From the NCBI RefSeq assembly GCF_008831285.2, contig NW_022204507.1, forward strand, positions 5,228,174 through 5,292,173: DNA of 64,000 bases, in the 5' to 3' direction. This stretch comes from Nymphaea colorata. Lineage: Eukaryota; Streptophyta; Magnoliopsida; Nymphaeales; Nymphaeaceae. The notes below the pieces were generated by a model that searched no databases, was not told the DNA's origin, and worked only from the letters and a program-made list of their open reading frames with translations. Of this stretch, positions 22,348 to 32,989 are shown one piece after another; within the stretch, counting starts at the first letter, position 1; each line of letters starts with the position of its first letter. The position numbers and the translations under genes were made by a program.

Positions 22348-22392
22348 AATAAGAAGAAAATGAGAAGGGGGGAGAGAGAGAGAGAGAGAGTG
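22309..22392. repeat. (GA)n microsatellite at LINE 5' end
   Basis: Long GA runs at 22,309-22,346 and 22,371-22,391, split by an AATAAGAAGAAAATGAG spacer. On the LINE sense strand this is CT-rich, suitable as the start of a 5' UTR, though a pre-existing microsatellite at the target is equally possible. Confidence 0.85.
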
Positions 22393-24483
22393 AGTGAGAT
22401 GAACACTCTATGCATCAGATTTTGGATTAACAAAAATATAGAAGGAAAAAGGAACAAAAAAACAAGTCAGACTTTTAGGCTATATGCGAGTTAAATTACA
22501 TGTCATTTCTTGTGAAGGCTGTCTTAAAATGTCATCAGAAAATTATTTACAACTTACAAATGTAGCTGTGAATATTAAAACATCTCAAAATCATCCACCA
22601 TCAAGTTATAAATCGTGTATAAGCATCTCTAAGAAAATAGCACCTTTCAGTCCTTCGTAAAGTTGCTGATCCCTTTGACAATCGTTTGTTTATTAATTGA
22701 CGCCATTGCCATCACAACTCAGCTGAAGAAAGTATGTGTTCTCAGAAAGAAGATTCATTTAGCTTTGTACACCATCCATCTTAATTTTCTCAATATGTTC
22801 TGTTTGTTTTATTTCCCCCTATAATGCAATTTGGATAGAGTGTGATCAGAACATCCTTCTCTCTTTTTAGAAAACTTTGCTGGCTGTAACATGATCCTCT
22901 GACCTACAGCATCTCACATATAAAATGAAAAATTAATGGATAAGTGAAAATGAAGCAATGCTCTTGCCATTTCTGGATACAACATATAAAAGCTACAAAA
23001 GCCACAAAGAAAAACATACACACTAGAAACTCCCCTCTTCACATGAACATTTTGTGGATCAAAGAAGAAAGGCCACTCAGAATCTGAAGCACATTCATGT
23101 TTCATATAAATGTAAAAGACATAAAAAAATAGTGCTGTTTTACACAGAATGCAACTGTAGATACAGTAGATCCAAATTGGAGACCAACACTAATTAATAA
23201 TTAACTTGGAAAATATAAACACACTAAAGATCACGGTGAATGTAAAGAGTTCAATACTAGTATGCGATGCGACTTGGTAGAGGTTTCCCTAAATCATCAT
23301 ATTTAAAAAACATTGAATACAATTTACAAGGCCAAAAAGTCGTAACTGTAAAAGATGTGGAAAGGCTAAGATTGGGAGTATGAGTACATCCACAACATAT
23401 TTCTTTTCATGGACAGTGAAATGAAAGGAAGCTCAGCAGAAGAATGTATGGGCATCATAAACAACAAATTAGAGTTGTGCATTTTCCAATCATTGTTCAC
23501 CATGTGGCGTCAAATGGTGCATGCATTCTGCTGTGTATTTTCCATCACCAGGAACAGATAAATATTTATACTTTCAAAAACATAACTTCTTTAATTGCTA
23601 CATCAATAAGTAATAACACTCAAATTAGGCCATCATGCTACTAATTACAGAACATGGCAGCAAGTACAAATCAATATCATTGGATATTATTGTACTAAAT
23701 AACAATGAGTAATTGATATTATTGTATAATGCTTTATGACTAATTTTCAACTGAGATCATACTATGTTATTTCAAAGTGATTACAATTAGGAAAAGAGAA
23801 TTCAACTTTGACATTTCTTAACAAGAATGGAAAGATTTCTATCATCACATGCCATCCATTTATTAGTTAAAGCGATTACAGTTAATTAAGAAAATTCAAC
23901 TTCTTCATATAAGCTGGGTTTTCTTAGATTAGCAATAACACTGCAATCCTCCCTCCCTCTTTCATTGCAAAGTACCCATACAAAATTGAATAAGAGTTTT
24001 CCTTTCAGCTGGTGTTTCTATACAAGAAATAAAGTCATCAGCTCACGCCATGCCTATGATTCCATTTTTAATTTTTCTTTTGTATTTGTCGGCTCTATAT
24101 TGTATTGCAATAAAATATTCAAAAGAAATTAGTGTTGCTAGTCCCAATGCCTCTTGAATCTTCTCCACTCTTTGAAGATAGTCGGTGATAACTCTTCAAA
24201 TATCATATTAAGAACCAAAAATTCCTGTTATTAGTAATATAAACCATGTTCAGGAATTCATATCCCCAATAGATTCAAACTCCGCTTTTACATAAGGTGA
24301 TTCATTCATTTAAAAACATTTTATCTATGTGATAATTGATTTAAGCATGCAGACATAAGAAGCCAACATATTCTTCTACCTTCCATTATCTTCAAGTTGA
24401 TTTATCATTTCCCTGTAGAAATCATCATGTTTCTTCCACAAGACTATTCTGTAAGGGGTCCTTTGGAGCTGTAGATGTTCAAT
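22393..24483. other. AT-rich DNA, no gene recognised
   Basis: About 2.1 kb without recognisable coding or repeat features on either strand. Open frames are under 70 codons. It returns sharply to AT-rich composition after the LINE. Confidence 0.55.
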
Positions 24484-25790
24484 CTTATGTGATGATGTAT
24501 GCTGCCATTTGAAGGTGGAAATAATGCATCACAAATGGCTGTGTAATGTCGTCTGAGATCTTCATCTCCCACATCTCTCATCGACATTTTCTATTTCCCT
24601 GTTGGCATTTAATTCAACAAGCTTTCGGAGATCCATGGAGTTCATCGTTGTATTAGTCTTTGGTCGGGAGGTTATTAGGAATGTCAATGAATCAGATTCA
24701 GATCAAATACCAGATCAAGTTTTTTTAAATAAATCAGATGCGAAAAAAGAGAAATTTGATATCCAAATAAAAAATCAGATCGGATTTGGTATTAAAAATT
24801 GGAATCCAATTAAATTCAGATTCAGACTCAGCATCAAATAGATACCCAATCAGATACCCGAAAAAAAAAAGATAATGGATATCTAAACCCAAATTTATAG
24901 ATCCGGATCTAAATAATATTTTTTTATTTTACATTATTGTAAATTTGTAAATCTGAATCCAAATTTGAATCCCCAATTTTAATTAATATCATCCGAATCT
25001 GCAACCAATGCGAACTTGATTGTGCACTTGACAAAGTTTAGGCCACCTCCAGATCCACTCGAAGCGAAATTTTGTTCATAAGCCTTCTTAATTTTACAGC
25101 TGCATTTTTTCATCAAGACCCATGACTTCTGGTTACATGTATCGTGCATAGCCTTTAATAAAATGACAAGTGCCCCCCTGCCCACTTGTACTAGCTCCTT
25201 AGCCCACTTTTTGGGTAGTTGGGATCCATGGGAGCCTGGGCATATAACCAGCTTTGGACATCCACCCATGTCATCGACACTAGACTAAACACATGAGAGA
25301 GAGAGGGAGAGAGAGAGCTTCTCAGTGATGGAAACAGGGATGTGGAGCACATGAAGAAGGGGTAGAGGATTTATTTCCTCTCTTAAGTGTAAAGTGTGTC
25401 ACCGACCACCTCATGAGCTTGTTGTTGCCAACCCCACCATCATCAACGTTGTCGTCCTCTTCAAAAGAGATTTACTAGAGAAAGTATGATTTAGCAATTT
25501 CTAACCTTCAAGATGCTATGAAGCTCAAACGGAAGAATGTTAGGGCCTTCTGCCTCTTGGGAACTGTTACAAAAAATGAAAACTATTTGTTAAAGCTGTG
25601 TTATTAACTTTGTTTTCTTTACACCTATTGTAAAGGTGTAAAATTGAATCGTGGTGTTCTTTATCACACATGTGGAATTCTCTAGAAGGTTGAAGGCATG
25701 ATTCTGTTGTAACAAAAAATATTCTTTCACGCCTGTAATTGATTATGTACAAAAAAACAGTATATGTGAAAGGAAGAAGAGCACGATGCC
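24484..25790. repeat. Segment D, copy 2
   Basis: Matches 14,785-16,067 with more divergence than the B pair. It includes the MITE relic at 24,676, the GAGAGA tract at 25,294-25,316, and the first 226 bp of a type X LTR (TGTTACAAAAAATG at 25,565). It breaks at 25,790, where type Y LTR text begins. Confidence 0.88.
25565..25790 (+). mobile_element. Truncated type X copia LTR
   Basis: Starts TGTTACAAAAAATGAAAAC and follows the LTRs at 15,835 and 33,636 as far as GAGCACGATGCC. It is cut there by the junction to type Y LTR sequence, so about 60% of the LTR is missing. Confidence 0.8.
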
Positions 25791-25845
25791 AAATATCATG
25801 GGAAAAGATGAGCCAGCCAAATGTTGTTGAAACCGAAAACCGTGG
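25791..25845 (+). mobile_element. Fragment of type Y copia LTR
   Basis: AAATATCATGGGAAAAGATG and AGCCAGCCAAATGTTGTTGA match the tandem-repeat part of the type Y LTR at 28,850-28,910. It is probably what remains of the 5' LTR of Copia-1. Unrelated sequence follows to about 26,300. Confidence 0.7.
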
Positions 25846-26307
25846 GGACTTAAACTAGTGACTTTCTTAATCTCATGCACTGTTTCTGGCATCCAGCGGT
25901 TCAGGTAGCATCGCCAGCCTTCCACGATCCTCCAGAAGTCATCCCAGAACAGTTCAAGCAAGCATCGATCCATTCCCTGTGATTGAAGGATTCCCAGATT
26001 TCCGTAGAGTGGTTCTTTAGTGAACCTGCCCCTTTCACTTCCGTTCATGATTCTGACCACCTTTTCTGGTCAAACTTCATGAACAACATCCCCAAAGGAA
26101 GGCAAACCTAACAAGCCAAGCACGATCACTGAGGTAGCCTCTCACAGCTGGAATCCTCGAATTCGTGGCCGCCCCTCCCTCTCTTTGTTTCAAGTTTTCT
26201 GGTGCCCACTATTTCTTCACTTGCCACCACCAGTGTCGACCCACGTTGGGCACCAAAAGGCTCAAACAGCAACATAAGGCCGTGGTGAGTCCTGCTCGAC
26301 TGGCAAC
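25846..26307. other. Unidentified insert before Copia-1
   Basis: Sequence between the type Y LTR fragment and the Copia-1 primer-binding site. It is a little GC-richer than the surroundings. A 105-codon minus-strand frame (26,060 to 25,743), with text such as FWDDFWRIVEGWRCYLNRW, has the look of a captured exon, but I recognise no family. Confidence 0.3.
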
Positions 26308-26370
26308 GTGATCAGAGCCAGCCAAAAATCCATATTTCCACCATCTTCCTTGTGGTGTTTTTTCTTTTCT

Positions 26371-27290
26371 TTGCATGGGAAGTTGGGAAACAACAATGAG
26401 TCGGGAAATATCAATGGCCATGAAAATTCCCAGGTGATATCTGATCTCTTCTATTTGCATCATTCGGATAATTTCGAAAGAGGGTTAGTATCTCAACCAC
26501 TTATCGATGATAGCTATGCTATCTGGTGCAGAGTTATGACTGTGGCTCTATCAGCCAAAAACAAGTTAGGATTCATAGATGGGACTATCAAAGAGCCTAA
26601 AGAGGATGTTCGTAATTCAATTAGTAAGGAGATTCATGAAAGCATCGCTTATGCTACCTCAGATCAAGTAATATGGGAGGAGTTAAAAGAAAGATATACT
26701 TAGAGTCTTGCACCAAGAGTCTTTCAGCTACACAGTTCAATACATCGATTACAGCAACAGTCCATGTCTGTTACTACATATTATACAAAACATATTATAT
26801 AAAAATCAAAGTGCTTTGGGAAGAATTAAATTACTACAATCCGGTGCCTGTGTTCGTGTGGGGGCATAAAAATTTATTCGGATCAAATCCAAAGAGAACG
26901 TGTAATTTATTTCTTGAAGGGACTGAATGACTGATATGATGCTATTAGAGGACATATTTTTTTGCTTGATACCTTATCCATATTAAACAAATTATATGCT
27001 CTAGTTTTGCAGGAGGAACAGCAGCATGAAGCAAGATTCACGCCGTCAGCCTCTCACACCATCTTGGCAAAACCACACAATCAAATTCCCAAAGCAGCAT
27101 CACTTGAACAAAGTTTCAACTTTGAATGCAATCAAGAAGGATGCCAAAGTCGACCAATCTGTAGCTATTGTCATAGCACAGGTCATGTGAAAGATAAATG
27201 TTTCAAGTTTAATGGCTATCCTCGAGGACATCGATTCCATGAACCCAACTTTTGGCCACCACTAGCTGCAGCTACAATTCATAATCAAAG
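26371..27290 (+). pseudogene. Copia-1 gag with CCHC knuckle
   Basis: FYLHHSDNFERGLVSQPL (about 26,446-26,500) and ALSAKNKLGFIDGTI are hallmarks of the plant copia Retrotran_gag_3 domain. After a stop at 26,703 and frameshifts, ALWEELN-like text and LQEEQQHEARF follow. CSYCHSTGHVKDKCFKFNGY (about 27,165-27,225) is a complete C-x2-C-x4-H-x4-C knuckle. Gag forms the particle that packages element RNA. Breaks in the middle inactivate it; the knuckle itself is intact. Confidence 0.88.
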
Positions 27291-27369
27291 GCCGGTGGAC
27301 CTCCATGCAAGCGATGGTACTAGTTTCTTTGCAGCAACGGTCAAACTTCCAAGGAAGTTGTACCTTCAA

Positions 27370-27725
27370 CGACTATGGATCAGTATCATAAACTCTTATC
27401 ACTTGCTAGAACTCCATCTGCCTCTATCAATTTCATAGGTAATATATCTTCATCTAGTGTCTCCCATCTTCCTTGGATTATCGATTCTGGAGCAAGTCGC
27501 TGCATTTGTGCCAATAGCTCTCTACTTCAAAAACCAACCAATTGCTGAGTACCTATAAACCTACCTAATGGACATACAATAACTGTCCATCAAACTAATG
27601 ATGTTAAACTACCACCATTCATTCTTGAAAATTCCTTGTATATTCACTCTTTCAAATTGAACCTACTCTCTGTTAGTCAATTGACCAAGACACTAAACTT
27701 TTCCGTAACTTCTTCCCTACTCATT
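27370..27725 (+). pseudogene. Copia-1 protease
   Basis: LPWIIDSGASRCICAN near 27,470 carries the D-S-G-A active site of the retroviral-type aspartic protease that cleaves the polyprotein. SFKLNLLSVSQLTKTLNF follows near 27,650, as usual in copia. An in-frame stop lies between them. Integrase should come next but is absent. Confidence 0.85.
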
Positions 27726-27858
27726 GTGTCTTGCAGGACTTGAATGTGGGATTTCTATTGCTCTCTTATTTCGGCTCCCTCGACCAATGGTAACTTGACA
27801 TTAATTGCAATAAAAGGCACAAGGTACCCTCTTTTTAACTCTCCTAAAAACCTTTGCA

Positions 27859-28704
27859 GTGGCAGTTGGACATAGGGAGTGGCGAGACACAATGAACTTA
27901 GAAACTAGTGCACTAAAGGAAAACAACACTTGGGGAATGACCACTTTCCGGAAGGAGTTAAGCCCATCGGTTGCAAGTGAGTTTACAAAATCAAGTTCCG
28001 ATCAGACGGTACAATTGAGCGATACAAGGCACGGCTGCACTCTTAAATATTTTTTGGGTTTAGAAATTGCTTGTTCAGGTGCTGGAATTTATGTTTTGCA
28101 GCAAACGTATGCTCTCGAGATTATAAGTGAAACAAGTATAATGGGTGCCAAGCCAATGGAATTTCTAGTGGAACGAAAGCACGATCTCGAAGAAGGTATT
28201 CTCCTAAGCAAACAAACCAATCTTCAAATGAGTGTGTTTTGTGATTACGATTGGGTGGCGTGTCAAGAAATGCAAAGGTCCATAACTAGTTATTGCGTTC
28301 TTCTTGGTGATTCACCAATTTCATGAAAGACAAAAAAACAACCCACAGTATCTCACTCCTTTGCTGAAGCAGAATACAAGGCGTTGGCAAATGTGGTATG
28401 TGAAGTGTCTTGGTTAAAATTCTTGTTGTCGGGTCTAGGTGTGAGACATCTACAACCGACAAATCTATACTACAACAATCAGGCTGCCATGCATATTGCA
28501 GCCAATCTAGTTTTTCATGAGCGTACCAAACTTATAGATTTAGACTGTCATGTGGAATGAGAAAAGATAAATCAAGGTGTAGTGAGAACCAGTTACATTA
28601 AGAGCAAAGATCAGCTGGCAGACTTATTCACTATGGCCTTAGGCAAGGAAGCATTTAATCATCTTCTACCCAAACTGAACATAAGAAATTTGTACACTTA
28701 GTTT
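27859..28704 (+). pseudogene. Copia-1 RT fragment and RNase H
   Basis: The frame at 27,859-28,326 starts with HREWRDTMNLETSALKENNT, the copia RT entry, then jumps to TLKYFLGLEIA, which lies near the RT end. The catalytic RT core is therefore deleted. RNase H follows: CDYDWVACQEMQRSITSYC, then after a stop [33 protein letters not shown] and KDQLADLFT. It ends at the polypurine tract. An in-frame TGA and TGA-type breaks at 28,324 and 28,558 inactivate it. Confidence 0.9.
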
Positions 28705-28714
28705 GAGGGGGGAG

Positions 28715-29034
28715 TGTTAAAATTAAGATTCGCTTCATATCTTCTTATCTGACATCTTAACAGTAAGATTTTGAGTTGGTAAGTGAAGCTGTCAAGATGA
28801 GTCGGCCGAATGTCATGGGATAAGATGAGCCAGCCAAATGTCATGGGATAAGATGAGCCAGCCAAATATCATGGGATAAGATGAGCCAGCCAAATGTCAT
28901 TGAAACTAAAAACCATGTACTACTTTTTCTTTTGTATAAAAGTGTGTAAGATCAGTAGAAAAATAGGAAGCAATTCTCTATTCTCTTCCTTGTGTTACAT
29001 TCTTCCTTAAGCATTCAAATAATTTCTACGTACT
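28715..29034 (+). mobile_element. Type Y copia LTR shared by Copia-1 and Copia-2
   Basis: The LTR starts at TGTTAAAATT after the Copia-1 polypurine tract and ends at a decayed primer-binding site, TAATACAGAGCCA (29,036), directly before the Copia-2 gag. One LTR therefore serves as the 3' LTR of Copia-1 and sits where the 5' LTR of Copia-2 should be. TGTATAAAAG near 28,934 is a plausible TATA box. It contains the 28-bp array. Confidence 0.8.
28794..28898 (+). repeat. 28-bp tandem repeat inside LTR
   Basis: Three full units start at 28,815, 28,843 and 28,871 (ATGGGATAAGATGAGCCAGC then CAAATGTC), after a partial, diverged unit from 28,794. Sitting upstream of the TATA-like box, it could be an enhancer-type repeat, as known in some plant LTRs. 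Confidence 0.92.
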
Positions 29035-29117
29035 CTAATACAGAGCCATCGCATCAACAGGCAAGGCTCCCAATTCTTCCAACTCTTTTTCAGCCAGTGG
29101 AGCAGAGTCCTCTTGTG

Positions 29118-29995
29118 GTAAGAATATCATCAATATTGAAAACCTCTTTTTCCTTCATCATTCAGACAACCCTGGTACTATATTGGTTTCACAATTAGTA
29201 ACTAGTGCAAACTACTCAACCTGGAGTCATGCTATGAGAATGGCCTTGTCTACCAAAAACAACTTGACCTTTGTTGATGGTAGTCTTCCCAAACCCAGCG
29301 TTGCAGCTCCAGAGAGCATGATGTGGAGGCATTTGAAATCACATGGTCTTTTGTGGATTCTTAACTCCATCTCAAAAGAATTATCAAGCAATATCATCTA
29401 CACCACCACAACTATTGAAGTGTGGGCACACGTAAAGGACGGTTTCACTGAAAGCACAACCCCTCATAAGTACCAACTCAAGTCCTCCATTAGTCGATTG
29501 AATCAAGAAAATATATCTGTTGCTCTTTATTTCACAATATTGGGATAAGCTTTCATCCTATGATGTTCTTTCGGAATGCTCTTGCAATGCCTTGAAAGTG
29601 GTTGCTGAAAAGCAACACTAAGAGAGAGTGATCGAATTTCTTATGAGATTGAATGATTCATTCATTGCTATGAGAAGGCAAATTCTACTTATGAAACCCT
29701 TGCCTTCTCTACAAAAGACATGCACGGGTCCTTCAAGAGGAGAAGCTCGTCTTCAAACTAGTGCTGTCGATTATGTTGGTCTCTCAGCAAGTGCAAATTT
29801 GAATGTGTTTGAAAACCAACAAAACAAGCACCCACAATACTTCTGCAATTAGTGCAAGATTTCAGGATATCAAAGGAACGATGCTTCAAATTAAATGGTT
29901 ACCCTCCAAACTTTATAGGTGGAAAACAGAGCAAGACAAGGGCGCTATTATCATGGCCTCTGTTGGAGGGAAAACTGATTCCAATGCCTAAATCT
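29118..29995 (+). pseudogene. Copia-2 gag
   Basis: FLHHSDNPGTILVSQLVTSA followed by NYSTWSHAMRMALSTKNN and FVDGSLPKPS is a clear Retrotran_gag_3 start. The long frame 29,183-29,548 then breaks and later pieces read on in other frames to CFKLNGYPPNFIGGKQ near 29,880, the part just after a knuckle. The knuckle cysteines are not preserved (FCN and CKI remain). Capsid function would be lost. Confidence 0.85.
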
Positions 29996-30114
29996 CCACC
30001 ACACATGGAAAACAGTTCAGCAAGGACACTGCTCCAATTCTAACTCAAGACCAACATATTCAATTCAAACAACTCCTGAAAAATCGATCAGTAACCCAAA
30101 TAAACTTTCCAGCT

Positions 30115-30515
30115 ATGTCATTCTTCAAACTAGACACCTGGGTAATAGATATTGGTGGTAGTCACCACACGTCATGCTGCCATAAATCATTGCTAGATGA
30201 CACAAAATTAGCTGTTCCATTTTCAATTAGAGTTCAGACAACAGAACACGTGTCGGTAAAGCTGTTCTATCACCTTCCATTTTTCTTCAAAAAGTGTATT
30301 ATCTTTGAAAGTTTGCTTACAACATATTGTCAGTGAGCAGATTTATTCAGAAAACCAAATGTCATTTGATTTTCCCCACTACTAGGTGCTTTGTGCAGGA
30401 CCTGATCTCCATGACGAGTACTGAGCTGGGTGATTCATCAGGGGAATTCTTCATTTTCAAGTCACCTCTTACAACTGTACACCGCTTGTTCACGAGACCC
30501 ACTCAATCAGATTTT
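30115..30515 (+). pseudogene. Copia-2 protease
   Basis: LDTWVIDIGGSHHTSCC near 30,130 matches the copia protease start, but the D-S-G active site reads D-I-G, so the serine next to the catalytic Asp is lost. NILSVSRFIQKTKC (near 30,320) is the usual block after it. Frameshift at about 30,330. Confidence 0.75.
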
Positions 30516-30516
30516 G

Positions 30517-31230
30517 ATGTTTGGCATATGAGACTTGGCCAACCATCCTACTCAAAGAATCAAATTCTCTGAAAGCATGAATCTATCATTAAGTTGTCAA
30601 ATAATTTCTGTGAAGTATGTAGTGTTGCTAAACAATATAGATTGATGTTCAAATTAAGTGAATCTTGTTTTGCTAAAGCTTTTGATTTGCTACATTGTGA
30701 TGTTTCCCAAGCATCACATACTCAAGCACGTTACTTTTTGTCTATTATGGATGATTTTTCAAGAGCCATGTGGGTTTACCTATTGAAGTATAAACGTGAA
30801 GTAGGTGATTCGCTTAAACATTTCATTAACATGACTGAGAAACAATTCAAAACAGATGTGCTAAAATTAGGATAGATAGTGGAACCGAGTTCTTCTCAAA
30901 TGACAATTTTATTTTTCGTGATAGAGACGTCCTACATCAACATTCATGCCCGTATAGGCCTCAACAAAATGGCATAGTTGGGATAAAGCATCAGCACATC
31001 TTGAATTTGGTGTATGCTCTCAAGTTTCAGTCAGGTCTACCCTTAAAATGTTGGGACTTACGTGTATTAACAGCCACATATTGAACAAATAGGACCCCAT
31101 CCAAAAAAAAGAACTTGACATTGAATCTCCCTTTGAAAAATTATTTAATAGAAACCCACCTTACAAGCATATATGCGTGTTTTGTTGTTTGTATTTTTCT
31201 ACCAACCTCAAACCACATGGAAAATTCGGT
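30517..31230 (+). pseudogene. Copia-2 integrase
   Basis: DVWHMRLGQPSYSKNQIL opens a GAG_pre-integrase zinc region, followed by CEVCSVAKQYRLMF (HH-CC zinc finger). FDLLHCDVSQASH and FLSIMDDFSRAMWVYLL supply the first two acidic residues of the rve core. A frameshift near 30,870 leads to RIDSGTEFFSND, then YRPQQNGIVG near 30,955. The enzyme inserts element DNA into chromosomes. A stop at 30,571 and frameshifts break it. Confidence 0.9.
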
Positions 31231-31236
31231 CACATG

Positions 31237-31671
31237 TAGGGGTGTCAATATATCCGATTTGAAATGGATATCTGACCAATCCGATTAAAAAAATTGGATA
31301 TGGAAAAAAATTAATATCCAATTAGGAAATCAGATTGGATTCGAATTTAATAAATGGCATCCAATCATATACGATTTTCAGATTCAGATATACATTAATA
31401 TCCGATCGAATTTGGATACAAATTCCGATCAGATTCATTTTAAGACAAATATCCTATATCTACTGCTATTAAATTTTGAAAATTAACAAAATCTGGTCCA
31501 AAATTTGGATTCAGATATAAATATAAAAATCAGATTCAGATCATAAAATTGGATTTTGGGTTCGGATATGACTTTTCTTTATTCGAATTCGAATCCGAAT
31601 ATTTGAATATCCGAAAAAGCTGATATGATTAAGGATATATTGGATCCGAATCGGATCCGTTGACATCCCTA
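31237..31671. mobile_element. hAT-type MITE inserted in Copia-2 (435 bp)
   Basis: The left end is TAGGGGTGTCAAT and the inverted right end is TAGGGATGTCAAC, 11 of 13 matching. Flanks GTCACATG (31,229-31,236) and GTCACAAG (31,672-31,679) agree at 7 of 8, an 8-bp target duplication. Copia pol text resumes after it, so it arrived after the copia. The interior is GGATAT/ATCCGA-rich and non-coding. It is the intact reference for relics at 14,992, 24,676, 36,650 and 63,565. Confidence 0.92.
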
Positions 31672-31679
31672 GTCACAAG

Positions 31680-32230
31680 GTTCAGCGAGGTGTGTTCATT
31701 GGGTAACCTATTGCACAAAAAGGCTACAATCTACTTGATTTGGAAACCAAAAAAAATTTGTTTATAGGGATATGGTCTTCAATGATGACAATCATACACT
31801 TGAGAGCAGAAATTCAATTGAGCAAGGCCCTTGTTCTTGTTACTTGACTGAAAGCCAAGATGATGTCATGACTACTGATTGTACAAACATTGAACAACCA
31901 CCTGAAATTGTTGTAGAATCAAGTAATAAGGTTGAAACAAATACTTCCCTAGAAACTTTACCAAGTCCTCAACAGTCAGTCTGTAAATCATCCAGAATAT
32001 CAAAGCCATCCAATTTATGGAAGGATTTTCTGTGGTATGGTCCATCCTGATTCACATAGTCCATCACCATCATGGAAAAGGGCTTCCACAAGGTATCATT
32101 TGTCATAAGCTGTCTTTTTTCCATTTTTCAGCTGCTCTTAAAAGCTTCCTGTTGGATATCTTTCTTCAAACCAAACCTTCATCCTTTAGCCAGGTAGAGC
32201 AACATACAAATTAGAAAAGGGCCACAAGAA
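31680..32230 (+). pseudogene. Copia-2 integrase C-terminus and linker
   Basis: After the MITE, the text for GVF.G...AQKGY and DLETKK..F (31,690-31,770) matches the integrase C-terminal stretch of copia. A 92-codon frame (31,772-32,050) begins MVFNDDNHTLESR and is rich in acidic and polar residues, typical of the variable linker before RT. Confidence 0.7.
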
Positions 32231-32236
32231 TAGATT

Positions 32237-32870
32237 ATGGTGGTGGAATCAAACAATACTTGGACCCTAGTCTCCCCTTCAAATAAGGTCAAACCCATCA
32301 GCTGCATGTCAGTTTATCAGATTAAGTATAAGGCGAATGGTGAAATAGAAAGGTTCAAAACCATATTAGTGGCCAAAGGGTATGCACAAGTGGAAGGCTT
32401 GGATTTCCATGAGACCTATGCTGCTGCCGCCAAACTTGTTATTATTTGTTGTTTGATTGCAATAGCTGCAAAACGAAATTGGGTGCTGCAACAAATGGAT
32501 GTGTATAACGCCTTTCTAAATGGGAAATTGAATGAAGAAATCTACATGACATTGCCTCCTAATTATTGCGAAAAAGGAGAGACAAAATTGGCAAGCTAAA
32601 CTAGTTTATCTATGGGCTGAAACATGCTCCTCAAAACAGGTTCTTGAAGTTCTCGTCAGAAGTGGTGAGCTATGGTTTTATGCAATCCAAGTGTGATTAC
32701 ACAGAGTGTGCATATCAAAGAGAAAGGGTGTTCATGGTAATTTTGGTGTACATCAACGCTCTCATTGTTGCAGGAAATGATATGGAAAACCTAGAAAACT
32801 TTAAATGTATCTGGGCAAAAGATTTTGCATGAAAGACATGGGCAACTTAAAATATTTCCTTCGCCTAGAG
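32237..32870 (+). pseudogene. Copia-2 reverse transcriptase
   Basis: The frame 32,237-32,599 has NNTWTLVSPSNKVKPISCMS, YQIKYKANGEIERFKT, LVAKGYAQVEGLDFHETYA, and LQQMDVYNAFLNGKLNEEIY. These are the conserved first half of copia RT including the D-V-x-NAFL catalytic block. After frameshifts, remains of the YVDD region (near 32,745, YINALIVAGND) and LKYFLRLELSKG at 32,849 follow. The YVDD aspartates are altered, so it is inactive. Confidence 0.9.
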
Positions 32871-32989
32871 CTTAGCAAAGGGAAGAAATGAATATTTTTG
32901 TCACAGCGCAGGTATTCTTGTGGCATTGTTGATGAATTAAGCCTTCTCAATGCCAAGCCATCTGAGGTTCCCATGGAACCTAGTCAAAC

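Larger units (their letters stand above)
17190..22392 (-). mobile_element. L1-type LINE retrotransposon, near full length
   Basis: This is the best preserved element in the window. On the minus strand it has a CT-rich 5' end (the GA run at 22,309-22,392), an ORF1 region, and an ORF2 with endonuclease, RT and zf-RVT. The 3' end is A-rich near 17,190-17,215. It is visibly GC-richer than the flanks, which suggests it is a later arrival not yet drifted to the local composition. Several frameshifts and at least two in-frame stops make it inactive. I could not find a target-site duplication, so both limits are approximate. Confidence 0.9.
26308..29034 (+). mobile_element. Copia-1, internally deleted Ty1/copia element
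   Basis: GTGATCAGAGCCA at 26,308 resembles the TGGTATCAGAGCCA primer-binding site. It is followed by gag, protease, a small RT piece and RNase H, the polypurine tract GAGGGGGGAG at 28,705, and an LTR starting TGTTAAAATT at 28,715. Integrase and most of RT are missing, so the element is non-autonomous. Its 5' LTR is reduced to the fragment at 25,791. Confidence 0.9.

Noticed and set aside
22309-22392. GA tract considered as a promoter GAGA element
   Set aside because: Its place at the LINE 5' end and simple-repeat nature explain it; no downstream gene was found.
17150-22500. Target-site duplication for the GC-rich LINE
   Set aside because: I compared sequence around 17,170-17,215 with 22,393-22,450 and found no convincing match, so none is claimed.
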